DNA of 46,009 nt from a virus: positions 1 to 46,009 of IMG/VR virus record IMGVR_UViG_3300025647_000058; one strand, 5' to 3'. Shown here one piece after another: positions 16,044-24,317 of this stretch (position 1 is its first letter; each line of letters starts with the position of its first letter). The notes under the pieces were generated by a model, which saw only the letters and a program-made list of their open reading frames with translations, ran no database searches and was not told the DNA's origin. The position numbers and the translations under genes are program-made.

Positions 16044-16304
16044 ATGAAATACCTATTTGCAGGACACATGGACAACGCAGAGTTTGACCAACTTATATCA
16101 ATGTCAGGCTTGCGCAGTGAGGGCATGATAACGTCGTTAAAGCTGCACCTTGTTAATGGGTGGGATGAAAGGCTAGCCATTTCAAGCAATGGAGTCACAC
16201 AGTCAAACTTTAGCCGAGACTTAAAAAAGCTAGAAAACCTTTTCGCCAGTATTGTTAAATACAATGAAATCATTGGCGTTACTCGAATCAGTAAAGTGAT
16301 ATAA
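16044..16304 (+). CDS. PapB-like transcriptional regulator (86 aa)
   Basis: Begins two bases after the previous stop, with AAGGA as ribosome binding site. The pattern FDQLISMSGLRSEGMITSL, then a helix, then GVTQSNFSRDLKKLENL (residues about 50-67) matches the layout of PapB/FocB-type adhesin regulators, DNA-binding proteins of about 100 residues. Such proteins bind AT-rich repeats and act as activator or repressor. An 18-bp palindrome overlaps its stop codon (16295-16312), a possible autoregulatory site. Homology is judged by eye; the HTH region is plausible, the exact family moderate. Confidence 0.6.
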   Translation: MKYLFAGHMDNAEFDQLISMSGLRSEGMITSLKLHLVNGWDERLAISSNGVTQSNFSRDLKKLENLFASIVKYNEIIGVTRISKVI

Positions 16305-16312
16305 ATATCACT
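16295..16312. promoter_or_regulatory. 18-bp palindrome with AGTGATAT arms
   Basis: AGTGATAT (16295-16302), spacer AA, ATATCACT (16305-16312). The arms equal the AGTGATAT core of the candidate late promoters at 28245, 31743 and 41538. It could bind a dimeric regulator or provide extended -10 elements on both strands; the rightward one would serve the methyltransferase. Confidence 0.5.
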
Positions 16313-16332
16313 AAATAATAGGAAGCGGCAAC

Positions 16333-16404
16333 ATGAATAAACTAACATATAGAAACCAAACAGCCACGCGCAACTGGTTCAAATTTTTGAGCATGGGTGG
16401 ATAA
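16333..16404 (+). CDS. Very small basic ORF (23 aa)
   Basis: ATG at 16333, behind AGGAAGCGGCAAC, is well placed for translation, and the stop ends one base before the methyltransferase ATG at 16406. The product (MNKLTYRNQTATRNWFKFLS start) is too short to assign. It may be a leader peptide coupling ribosomes to the methyltransferase gene. Confidence 0.4.
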   Translation: MNKLTYRNQTATRNWFKFLSMGG

Positions 16405-16405
16405 T

Positions 16406-16987
16406 ATGAAAATCGACATATTCAACACTGATAAAAAGTATAACCTCGTACTTGCTGATCCGCCATGGCAGTGTAACGACGTAAAAACAGGTGGCTCAAT
16501 GAAGTCCGGAGCTGGCGCAAAATATCGCACAACATCAACGTATGACCTTTGCTGTATGCCAGTTCGCTATCTGCTCGAAGATGATTGTATTTTGTTTATG
16601 TGGTATTTAAACGCCATGCCAGAAGATGCGATCCAGCTTGGTAAGGCTTGGGGGTTTAAAAAGTTTCTTTCGATGAATGGCCTTGTATGGCACAAGCTTA
16701 CCAAAAACGGGCTAACCCACTTTGGTATGGGGCACGGGACACGAGCAAGCACTGAATCAGTGATGATCATGTATAACGGGTCATTGAGTCGCTTGATAAA
16801 AAACAAATCAATTCGCAATATCTTTGAGGCTAAAATGCCAGTTGATGACAATAACAAATATATTCACAGTGCAAAGCCTGATGAAGCTTTCGAAATAATC
16901 GACAAGCTTTGCGGAAACGCGCCACGCCTTGAGATGTTCTCAAGACGTGAGCGTGAGTGTTGGGATTGCTTTGGGGATGGGGTTTAG
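16406..16987 (+). CDS. MT-A70 family adenine N6-methyltransferase
   Basis: A 193-residue enzyme with the DPPW catalytic motif at residues 18-21 (VLADPPWQC). Other visible features are the YRTTSTYDLCCMPVR region that usually follows it, FMWYLNAMPEDAIQLGKAWGF and the C-terminal PRLEMFSRRERECWDCFG, all family-typical. It transfers methyl groups from S-adenosylmethionine to adenine in DNA, probably protecting phage DNA against host restriction. I choose ATG 16406 over the in-frame GTG at 16397 because GGGTGG lies 5-6 bases upstream of it. Last gene of the replication block. Confidence 0.9.
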   Translation: MKIDIFNTDKKYNLVLADPPWQCNDVKTGGSMKSGAGAKYRTTSTYDLCCMPVRYLLEDDCILFMWYLNAMPEDAIQLGKAWGFKKFLSMNGLVWHKLTKNGLTHFGMGHGTRASTESVMIMYNGSLSRLIKNKSIRNIFEAKMPVDDNNKYIHSAKPDEAFEIIDKLCGNAPRLEMFSRRERECWDCFGDGV

Positions 16988-16994
16988 GATATGG

Positions 16995-17020
16995 AAAAGA
17001 CGGCTCGTTGAGAACCGTCT
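16995..17020 (-). terminator. Terminator between tailspike operon and methyltransferase
   Basis: AGACGG (16998-17003) pairs with CCGTCT (17015-17020), with partial pairing inside. On the minus strand the stem is followed by TTTT (16998-16995). It sits just past the last leftward gene at 17033 and can also hinder rightward read-through. Confidence 0.6.
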
Positions 17021-17032
17021 GTGTGTTGGTGG

Positions 17033-17182
17033 TTAAGGCTTCCTAAGCCACGGTGGGATAGCTTTTTCTGCTACCATAGACTCATGCATGGCTTTAAATG
17101 ATGCTAGGGCGCCCTCTAGTGCATTGCACTTTAACTCTAACTCTTTGTTTTCTTTCTTGAGTTTTTCAATTTCGCTCTGCAT
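17033..17182 (-). CDS. Short coiled-coil protein after tailspike (49 aa)
   Basis: Start ATG at 17182 overlaps the tailspike stop (TAATG), so translation is coupled. The first 30 residues form a heptad-like helix (MQSEIEKLKKENKELELKC), followed by a short tail ending PPWLRKP. It could be a tailspike chaperone or a small structural peptide. No family recognised. It is the end of the leftward tail operon. Confidence 0.6.
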   Translation of the reverse strand: MQSEIEKLKKENKELELKCNALEGALASFKAMHESMVAEKAIPPWLRKP

Positions 17183-19551
17183 TATGATACCTCTGCATAC
17201 CAAGTTAATATTGTTGTTGTTGGGGCATACCTTTTAAATACAAGGTTACTTCCAAGCATTTCTATTCTAAAGTTCTTACCGCTACCAACTAAACCTATAT
17301 TAGTGCTTTCAGCTATTGCAGTTATAGTTGGAGTTGCTTCTCCGCTAACCAAGAATAAAGCCACCTCACCAGTGTCAAGCTTAATCCTTAGCGTACAAGC
17401 CCTGACTGGAGTAAATATTGAGGATGTACTTGTAGCCGCTGGCATCGCTCTTTGTAGACCGTCTGGGCTAAGTATAAACTTATTTAGAAACGCTGACCAC
17501 TTGAACGGCTCGTCAGCCACCACGTTAGCAAAGTAGCGAGAGTTACTTACTGTTGCTGATGCGTGGCTGCTGTACAGTGTTGTTATCTGGGTAGAGTCGT
17601 TGCCTTGTATAACGCTGTTAAGCAACTGAATACCCTCATGCCTAAACACTATATCGACTCCATTAGCTGTGTTGTTTCTAAGTCTAAGATTAGCTAGTGG
17701 TGTAGCGTCTTCTTTGTTGAATCTATATGCAAACTGGAAGTTCTCAACGTAGTTGTCAGTAACATCGGCATTGTCGCTCATAATGTTAAGGCCAGCACCT
17801 AGACCAGTTCCTCGCCCTATAAGTATATTACCTATGACCTTTGTCTTTCTAGCGTATTTTATGTTAATACCGTTTGTTCCAGCCGATGCCCCGTAATTGT
17901 TAGACAAGATAACTTTAGCGTCGGTATTTGGTGCAACGTCATCACCAGCGATACTCGCACCATCAATTTGATAGTTGATCTGATTAGATCCTGCAATATT
18001 ACATATTGCGATATTACCATCTATAACCGTACCTGTATTGTCTCTCGCTCCTATGCATATGTTATATGCTTGATCTACAACGTTGCCACTAATTAGCGTG
18101 TAAAACATGCGATAACCTGACTCAATACCCCAATCTCCAGCATTTTTTACGATGTTGCCAACAATTTCATTTCTATAGCATGTTAAATTCTTTTTCGTTG
18201 TAGCTGAGGAAGCACTTAAAAATATACCGTTAGCAAACTCACCGTCATCAGTTCCGTCTATGTAGTTGTAATTTATTTTATTTTCGTCTGTCCTAACCAT
18301 GCCACTAGACGCGGCCTGTAATGCATTTCTATAGAAGTTACTGAAGTAGTTGTATTTAACTTCCCATCTTGAGCACCCGTCAAGAACAGACCCACCACTA
18401 GCTCCATTGATAAACTGACAGAATGCAATCTTACCGCTGTCAACGTTAACCGACCTAACTAAAGTGTTAGAGGTTGGATGACTTGCATTGTTTGCTCTAT
18501 TACCGTCAAAGCAAATACCTTCAAATTCTATGTCAGGGACGTTTACTTCCGCTATATAAGCCTTAACTCCCTCGTCTAACTTTAGCTTCGCACCTCTTCC
18601 GATTAGATGTACTCTGCGATGAAAGTCTAAGATGTTAACCCCAAAAGTAACAGTCCCATCTGCCGATGTGTAAAGTAGGTACTCTTTGTCATAACCACCT
18701 AGGTCAACAAATGTGTCTAATGGGAGTAAGTTAATAGCGTCAATTATGGCATCTTGTGTTCTGGTAGCTCCCGTGGAGTCTGCCCCTATCGCGCGTGCGG
18801 TAACGGTATTATTTACAGGAATAACCTCATAGTGGAATGCACCTGCCGTTGATTGGATGGTTACGTAGTCCCCAAGTACCGATGGGCTATTCCCCGCTTT
18901 AACTAAAAATCGTGATTCCCTTTCGATAATATATACAGTCTTACCAACCATACTACTCACACCGTCAAAACTGGCAGCGACAGACGCAGAGTTAAAACCT
19001 AGTGAGTCTGAGAGCTGCTGTAAATTGTAACCATTATCGGTAACTATTGAGTTTGCAGGCTTACTGAAAGCTTTCAAAGCATCCAAACGTTGCGACGCGA
19101 TAGCTGTGTCAGGTAGACCGTTTGGTGTGATACCTGCATCTGCATACAAGGCCGCAGTAAAAGCCATCCAATCATCAAAGTGAACGCTCCACTTAATACC
19201 AGCACCAGGCTCTTCTGTATTAGTAGCATCATTAGAAACCCAATTTTTACCAGCATGATTTACTATCATGCCAACAGGATATGAAAAAGGTGTTCCTGTT
19301 CCAGCGTCTTCAATCCAAGTCGGGCAAAGATGTTCCTGCCACTGCTTTAAGTTTTTAGTAATGCTGTGATGCAGACCATTGTACTTATCGCGCTCTATGC
19401 GTTTTTTATTGACGCTACCTTGTGGTAATTCATAATCAGGCCCAAAACCAGTGTCAAATCCTACTGCGCCGCCTACGCTTGCATCTGGCACTTCCAATCT
19501 ATCGCCACTTTCAGCAAATGGTGTTTTGAAATATCTGTTTTCATTAGCCAT
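17182..19551 (-). CDS. Tailspike 1: shared anchor plus right-handed beta-helix
   Basis: A 789-residue receptor-binding protein. Residues 1 to about 125 are nearly the same module as in the other tailspike (MANENRYFKTPFAESG start, NLKQWQEHL, PVGMIVNHAGKNW), a virion anchor followed by a short carbohydrate-binding-like segment. Residues about 290-680 show repeated short strands with Asn/Gly turns (ISGNVVDQA, IDGNIAICN, LISGN) typical of the parallel beta-helix of capsule-degrading spikes. The last 90 residues look like a separate trimerisation or tip domain (FTPVRACTLRIKLDTGE). It probably binds and cleaves host surface polysaccharide; the exact sugar is unknown. No catalytic pair can be assigned by eye. 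Confidence 0.82.
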   Translation of the reverse strand: MANENRYFKTPFAESGDRLEVPDASVGGAVGFDTGFGPDYELPQGSVNKKRIERDKYNGLHHSITKNLKQWQEHLCPTWIEDAGTGTPFSYPVGMIVNHAGKNWVSNDATNTEEPGAGIKWSVHFDDWMAFTAALYADAGITPNGLPDTAIASQRLDALKAFSKPANSIVTDNGYNLQQLSDSLGFNSASVAASFDGVSSMVGKTVYIIERESRFLVKAGNSPSVLGDYVTIQSTAGAFHYEVIPVNNTVTARAIGADSTGATRTQDAIIDAINLLPLDTFVDLGGYDKEYLLYTSADGTVTFGVNILDFHRRVHLIGRGAKLKLDEGVKAYIAEVNVPDIEFEGICFDGNRANNASHPTSNTLVRSVNVDSGKIAFCQFINGASGGSVLDGCSRWEVKYNYFSNFYRNALQAASSGMVRTDENKINYNYIDGTDDGEFANGIFLSASSATTKKNLTCYRNEIVGNIVKNAGDWGIESGYRMFYTLISGNVVDQAYNICIGARDNTGTVIDGNIAICNIAGSNQINYQIDGASIAGDDVAPNTDAKVILSNNYGASAGTNGINIKYARKTKVIGNILIGRGTGLGAGLNIMSDNADVTDNYVENFQFAYRFNKEDATPLANLRLRNNTANGVDIVFRHEGIQLLNSVIQGNDSTQITTLYSSHASATVSNSRYFANVVADEPFKWSAFLNKFILSPDGLQRAMPAATSTSSIFTPVRACTLRIKLDTGEVALFLVSGEATPTITAIAESTNIGLVGSGKNFRIEMLGSNLVFKRYAPTTTILTWYAEVS

Positions 19552-19655
19552 GAATAATCCTATGCTATTTTTTGTTTAATGATGTCATTAATGGGCTTAG
19601 CCAAAAGATAAGCCCCTTCATTAGTTCTGGTATTAATGCTTAGTATACTATCGAC

Positions 19656-22037
19656 CTACACAAAAGCCACATCGGATAAATCAACCGCATCAAGTGAAAG
19701 CGAGACCGTAAGCGCTGGAATATTAAAACCGTAGCAGTTACCGTCAACCCCGATGTAAAGGCTTGCCAAACCAGAAGGAAGACCGGAAGCAGCAAAACAC
19801 GTCACAGCCTTAACCTTAACTTCCGTTGGTCGCAAATGCTTAGGTAGCTGCATGAACGGGTTACCTTCTGCTGATGTAGCGCCGTCAAAGTGTACTTTAC
19901 CCGCTAACTTGAACACCTTAATAGTCGGGCGTGACGTGATGCCAAAACCGTTACGCATCCAATTAGTCGGAACGCTTTCGAATGGTTGCGACTCGCTATC
20001 GTCTAAACGATGTAATGCACCCAATACAGACTCAGACCAACCCAAACCAAGCATCATAGCAGCGTATGGTGTCGGGTGAATATTATCAACGACCATTGAG
20101 TCAGTTTGTACGCCTGTTACGTTAGCGCTTAACCAACTGGCCGTTAACGCACCTTGATTTTTAATCGACTGCAGGTTAACTAAGCCACCCGCAGCGCCAA
20201 CTGCCCGTATTAATAAAGCTCGATAAGTGTAACCGAGTTGGTTGTTAGCTGTATTTTGTCCGCCAGTTTGCCCGTTTGCGTTAGCCTCAGCAAGCGAATA
20301 AAACTGTGTCGGTATTCCCACGATTGGGATCATTCCTACCGACTTAGCGTAGTTACAAATATTAACAATCGTTTGTGAGAAACTAGCAAAACTGGTTAAC
20401 CCTTGAATATCGTTAACACCGACTTGAACAAGGCAGTAATCATATCCTACGCCGATAGCTTGTAATCGTGCGTACTGTTGCGCCGCCAGCTCACCTGCTT
20501 TCGACAAGTTGTTTAACTCAGCTAACTGTAAACCTTGAGACTGTAAAATACTGCTCATCAGTCTGTATGGTGAATATTGCACATCATTGTCACCAGTTGA
20601 ATCGCCTAGCGCAACGATACGTAACGGTTTGCTACCACCTTTTGAGCTTGTGATAACGCTGCTAAACTGACTCACCGATGTTGTGCCGTCGATCTGACTA
20701 GTACCGAACATAACACCCGTGATGTTTGAGCGAGTGTTATACGTGCCGATAACTAAACCGTTACACAAAACACTGTATTTACGAGATGAGATGATACGCA
20801 CGCTCATCAATGAACTATTGAATAAATCACGTTGCTGATTCATTAGCGCATATTGAACGCCAGTAACTAATGGCGACAAGCCAGCTGTTGAGTCAACGAG
20901 CATCACCGCCTGAGTGCCGCTATTTTGTGAGTAATAAGAATGTCCATTAGCTGTTAGTACGCCAGCAAAGAATATTCCCGCAGTTGGGTTAGATATTAAA
21001 GCAAACGTTTCATCGCCAACACGAGCCGCCTTTACTGCTGCAATATCTTTACCTGTCCCGCTAAACGATATCGAATCGGATACAGACGCGATTGGCGTAA
21101 TAGTATTGCTCGGGTCGGCTAAATCTATGACAACGAAATTATCACCCACTAGCGACCGCGGTTCAGAGTAAACGCCTTGACCTTGCGTGATGTTCGATAA
21201 ATTAGATGAAGCCAATGCGCCCGTATTTGGTTGCGTGTAATTACTAAAGCCAAAGTTTTGTTGTATCTTTAAAATTTGACGATTCGATTTTAGGTTGTTA
21301 TTCGCTAACGGGCTATTAGTTGTGCCACCGCTTGAGATTATGCGAATATACACGCCCTCGTCTGCCACTATTTCAATTGGCGAGGTGACAGGAGTTGGGT
21401 CGTCACCATTAATAAAGTAACCACCAGTGACCGTTTTTGGTAAATACATCTTACCGCCGCCAACCGAGTTCAAATAAGCAACATATGAAGCAAATGGCGT
21501 CAAATTATTAGTCGTGGCTAACGATCCGTCATCATCATCTAAACCGCCAAAATCTAAGATATTAAGCGTGTCTAGTGAGCGGCTTTGCAAGTCTCTTGAC
21601 GTTCCCGTGATAACTTCATTAAATACATTGACTGATAGTTTTGGGAAATTAGCGAGCGCAGTAGCGTATATAGTCCACTTTGAACCTGTGCCTGGTTCTT
21701 CTTGGTTTGCTGCTTCATTAGAATACCAATCTTCACCAGCGTGGTTAACAACCATGCCTTGTGGGTATGAGTATGCCACACCAGATCCGTTATCTTCGAT
21801 CCACGTTGGGTACAAGCCCTCTTGCCACTGCTTGAGGTTATTAGTTACATCAAATAGCATTCCGTTATATTTATCGCGCTCGATACGTTTACGACCTGCT
21901 GCGCCTTGCGGTAGTTCATAGTCAGGGCCGAAGCCTGTATTAAACGCCACAAGCCCACCGATACTAGTGTTTGGCACTTCGGTGCGGGTTCCACTTTCTG
22001 CAAACGGCGTTTTAAAATATTTTGTCTCATTAGCCAT
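19656..22037 (-). CDS. Tailspike 2: shared anchor plus SGNH/GDSL hydrolase
   Basis: A 793-residue spike. Its first 125 residues repeat the anchor of tailspike 1. A beta-rich middle (about 160-470) follows, then an SGNH-hydrolase domain with block I ALGDS (nucleophile S480), block III GVND (G540, N542) and block V D651-N-I-H654. These are the four expected catalytic positions of a serine esterase, probably removing acetyl groups from capsule or O-antigen. The C-terminus (about 680-793) is a beta-rich tip. It lies directly upstream of tailspike 1, with 104 bases between them. Two spikes with different chemistry suggest either a branched host-recognition complex or a widened host range. Confidence 0.88.
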   Translation of the reverse strand: MANETKYFKTPFAESGTRTEVPNTSIGGLVAFNTGFGPDYELPQGAAGRKRIERDKYNGMLFDVTNNLKQWQEGLYPTWIEDNGSGVAYSYPQGMVVNHAGEDWYSNEAANQEEPGTGSKWTIYATALANFPKLSVNVFNEVITGTSRDLQSRSLDTLNILDFGGLDDDDGSLATTNNLTPFASYVAYLNSVGGGKMYLPKTVTGGYFINGDDPTPVTSPIEIVADEGVYIRIISSGGTTNSPLANNNLKSNRQILKIQQNFGFSNYTQPNTGALASSNLSNITQGQGVYSEPRSLVGDNFVVIDLADPSNTITPIASVSDSISFSGTGKDIAAVKAARVGDETFALISNPTAGIFFAGVLTANGHSYYSQNSGTQAVMLVDSTAGLSPLVTGVQYALMNQQRDLFNSSLMSVRIISSRKYSVLCNGLVIGTYNTRSNITGVMFGTSQIDGTTSVSQFSSVITSSKGGSKPLRIVALGDSTGDNDVQYSPYRLMSSILQSQGLQLAELNNLSKAGELAAQQYARLQAIGVGYDYCLVQVGVNDIQGLTSFASFSQTIVNICNYAKSVGMIPIVGIPTQFYSLAEANANGQTGGQNTANNQLGYTYRALLIRAVGAAGGLVNLQSIKNQGALTASWLSANVTGVQTDSMVVDNIHPTPYAAMMLGLGWSESVLGALHRLDDSESQPFESVPTNWMRNGFGITSRPTIKVFKLAGKVHFDGATSAEGNPFMQLPKHLRPTEVKVKAVTCFAASGLPSGLASLYIGVDGNCYGFNIPALTVSLSLDAVDLSDVAFV

Positions 22038-22076
22038 GAGTGATCCTATTTAAATAATTTATGAATATTATACGGC

Positions 22077-22739
22077 TTATATAGAGCCGTCGTAAAAGTT
22101 ACCATCGTCAAAGTTTTCGTCAAACTCTGCAAATCCCCATGTATCAGCTTCAATAAATCTTACGTCAGCAACTTCAATTCCAATTGGGCGCGGTAGTAAG
22201 TCCCTACTTTGTATCTCACTGATAAAATCGTTTATGCTTGGATCGCGCAATAGATATGAATAACTCATATCAAGATTATCAAGCGCTACAATTACATTAT
22301 CGCCAAAGATGTTTTTCATAGCGATATTAGTTTGAATGATAGGCCCACTCATAGCTAGCACTTTGAACGCTTTTAGCTGCAGTAATGTTCGCTTTTGATT
22401 TGTGCTGAACTCATAAGAAAATGCAGTTTCAGTGGCAAAAGAGCCATTATAAAAGTTTTCATCATCAGGGCCAAATCCCCATGCCGGATAATTATCGGGG
22501 GATCTTGCTAAGAATCCATAAATATTTTCATCAAGGATAATAGACCAAACGGCTAAACCAAAGTCGTTAGCAGTGCCAAGGGTAAATACATCTTTCTGCC
22601 AATTATTCCAAAAGTCAGCGTAATTTAGTTGCATCCAATCTTGTTGGTTTTGAACAAGCGTTTCGACAATATCCGCGCCTGACCTTTGCCAATCTAGCGA
22701 TGATAATAAATTTATTTCACAAAAATAGGGATCGCTCAT
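22077..22739 (-). CDS. Baseplate/tail fibre-connecting protein, DUF2612-like
   Basis: A 220-residue protein placed between baseplate J and the tailspikes, where myoviruses keep a P2 gpI-like protein. It has no signal peptide. The central FSTNQKRTLLQLKAFKVLAMSGPIIQTNIAMKNIFGD segment resembles DUF2612-type tail proteins. The start is coupled through ATGA to the 16-aa ORF before it. Three near-repeats of F-x(0-1)-DDGNFYDG or PDDENFYNGSF type (residues about 92-100 and 206-220) may be surface loops. Role: attaching spikes to the wedge; inferred from order and family resemblance. Confidence 0.75.
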   Translation of the reverse strand: MSDPYFCEINLLSSLDWQRSGADIVETLVQNQQDWMQLNYADFWNNWQKDVFTLGTANDFGLAVWSIILDENIYGFLARSPDNYPAWGFGPDDENFYNGSFATETAFSYEFSTNQKRTLLQLKAFKVLAMSGPIIQTNIAMKNIFGDNVIVALDNLDMSYSYLLRDPSINDFISEIQSRDLLPRPIGIEVADVRFIEADTWGFAEFDENFDDGNFYDGSI

Positions 22740-22786
22740 CGAATACCATCCATAGCCAATTCATAAGCTGTTATCAGTTCAATCAT
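22736..22786 (-). CDS. 16-aa ORF coupled at both ends (possible coupling peptide)
   Basis: ATG at 22786 overlaps the baseplate J stop as ATGA. Its own TGA (22738-22736) overlaps the ATG of the next gene, again as ATGA. The peptide starts MIELITAYELAMDG. It has no separate ribosome binding site beyond the coupled context. Either it is a remnant of a lost gene or it keeps ribosomes moving between two baseplate genes. Confidence 0.55.
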   Translation of the reverse strand: MIELITAYELAMDGIR

Positions 22787-23964
22787 ACTAATATCACCTC
22801 GATATCATTTTCAGTGATTGTGGCTTTCTCATTAATATCAATATCGATAGTGTCAGTGCTTAGCGTTCCACCAAGCAATGCTAGCTCGCATTTTTTAACA
22901 AACACATTTGGCAGTTGAGAATTAACGGCGCTAGCCACTTCGAACGGGGATGCATCAAGCCCAAGTGAAAACCCGTCTTCACCCTCTAAAGTGCCAATAG
23001 CATAGGCAATGATAGCGGCTTTAATATCTGCGATAGCGTTTTGAGATGCACTAACACGCGCCTGTATTTTGCATTCGACTGGCTTATCGATGGCGCGATC
23101 AAATTTAACTGTTGGATTTTGTCCACTAATAGGATCAATATAAACATACTCAACAGCACCATTAAAATCAGTACCCCAACGATTATTATAATAAGCCTCC
23201 GCTATCTCAGAAGTCACTCCACCATCAACACATAACCATGATGATTTAGCTATTAATGTGATGCCGTCAATAACTGCAGTGGCATTAGTATAGTTTTCTC
23301 TAAACTGAATGCCGTTAACACCTTCTAGTTTATATACCGCAGAGATAACAGATTCAGCAACAGATCGAGTATTAGCACCAAGCTCTAATCGTCGCTGACG
23401 CTTCGCTGATACATCGCTTTGCTCAAGCTTGCCTAATGTAGCCGCAGCAGCATTGTTAACCGTTTCCCACCCAACAACACCTGATATGATCTTTGTTATC
23501 TCACCAGCGTCAGCAGGTATTGCACCATAATTTAGTGATCTAAATGATGCTGTAACCGTGTTTCCTGCACCGATAACCGTATCGGACACTAAAAACCAAA
23601 GCTGTTTATTAATATCTTCAACGTATGAGCCCGCCAAGATATTAGTGCCAATAATACCGGTTAATGTAAGCTCAACAGTTGACTGCTCTTTTCCGTCACG
23701 TTCTCCACCAACAAGCGCTAGGTGAGCATCAACAAATGAGCCGTTAGCCATGTTAGGGTTTAGCTGATTGGCTAAGGTTGCATTATTGCGAGCCATCTCA
23801 ATTCTGGCTGTTGTAGTCGCATCAATTAACCGACCTTCAAATGATGAAGGATCAACGGTCGCATCCTCGCCCGCAATGAGCCGCCACTCTGCTTCAACTT
23901 CTGTTTTGATGCTTGACGTATTCGGGACAATGACCCCGTTGTCTACAATGTAATTATAACTCAT
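22783..23964 (-). CDS. Baseplate wedge protein, J-like
   Basis: A 393-residue protein with the Baseplate_J family signature: an N-terminal part ending SVAESVISAVYKLEGVNGIQFRENYTN, an Asp/Gly-rich domain (VDGGVTSEIAEAYYNNRWGTDFNG) and a C-terminal arm. Family members join the gp25-like wedge protein to the tail-fibre module and transmit the contraction signal. It overlaps the gp25-like gene by four bases (ATGA-type) and couples to the 16-aa ORF downstream. Length is normal for the family. Confidence 0.88.
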   Translation of the reverse strand: MSYNYIVDNGVIVPNTSSIKTEVEAEWRLIAGEDATVDPSSFEGRLIDATTTARIEMARNNATLANQLNPNMANGSFVDAHLALVGGERDGKEQSTVELTLTGIIGTNILAGSYVEDINKQLWFLVSDTVIGAGNTVTASFRSLNYGAIPADAGEITKIISGVVGWETVNNAAAATLGKLEQSDVSAKRQRRLELGANTRSVAESVISAVYKLEGVNGIQFRENYTNATAVIDGITLIAKSSWLCVDGGVTSEIAEAYYNNRWGTDFNGAVEYVYIDPISGQNPTVKFDRAIDKPVECKIQARVSASQNAIADIKAAIIAYAIGTLEGEDGFSLGLDASPFEVASAVNSQLPNVFVKKCELALLGGTLSTDTIDIDINEKATITENDIEVILV

Positions 23965-24308
23965 ACTTGATCCGCCACGGTCACTGCCCCATAAATCGTA
24001 TTGATAGAGACATTGTAACTTAAAACGCCGCCTTTGAACTCATAATTAAAACTAGCAATACCACTCACACCATCAACATTTAATATCTGTGTTCGAGCTT
24101 GAGCTTCAAAGCGTTGAAAGTTTGGATTTCCACCCATTACGTTATCAAAATATTGAATGCCTTTGTCGGCACTATAATTTAACTCGCCAAGTTGTTGTCG
24201 CATAGCTTGGTCGCAATTTTGCGCAACGACATCAATACCGGTTACCCAGACAAATTTACCGCTTTTAATAATGGGGTTTCGATTGCTATCTATTTTTATT
24301 GCTCGCAT
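23961..24308 (-). CDS. gp25/W-like baseplate wedge protein
   Basis: A 115-residue protein with the small wedge pattern: an N-terminal strand pair (IKIDSNRNPIIKSGKF), the helix NCDQAMRQQLGELNYSADKG, and the C-terminal NFQRFEAQARTQILNVDGVSGI with beta end. It matches the size and order of gp25-like proteins that nucleate sheath contraction. It is located between the spike and baseplate J as usual and overlaps the J-like gene by four bases. Confidence 0.82.
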   Translation of the reverse strand: MRAIKIDSNRNPIIKSGKFVWVTGIDVVAQNCDQAMRQQLGELNYSADKGIQYFDNVMGGNPNFQRFEAQARTQILNVDGVSGIASFNYEFKGGVLSYNVSINTIYGAVTVADQV

Positions 24309-24317
24309 TAATTATCC

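Noticed and set aside
16397-16405. GTG start for the MT-A70 gene
   Set aside because: ATG at 16406 has a better spaced GGGTGG and follows directly after the upstream stop.
19566-19655. Hairpin GGGCTTA/TAAGCCC between the two tailspike genes as terminator
   Set aside because: No T tract follows on the coding strand; it may be a processing or pause site, but there is no support for termination.
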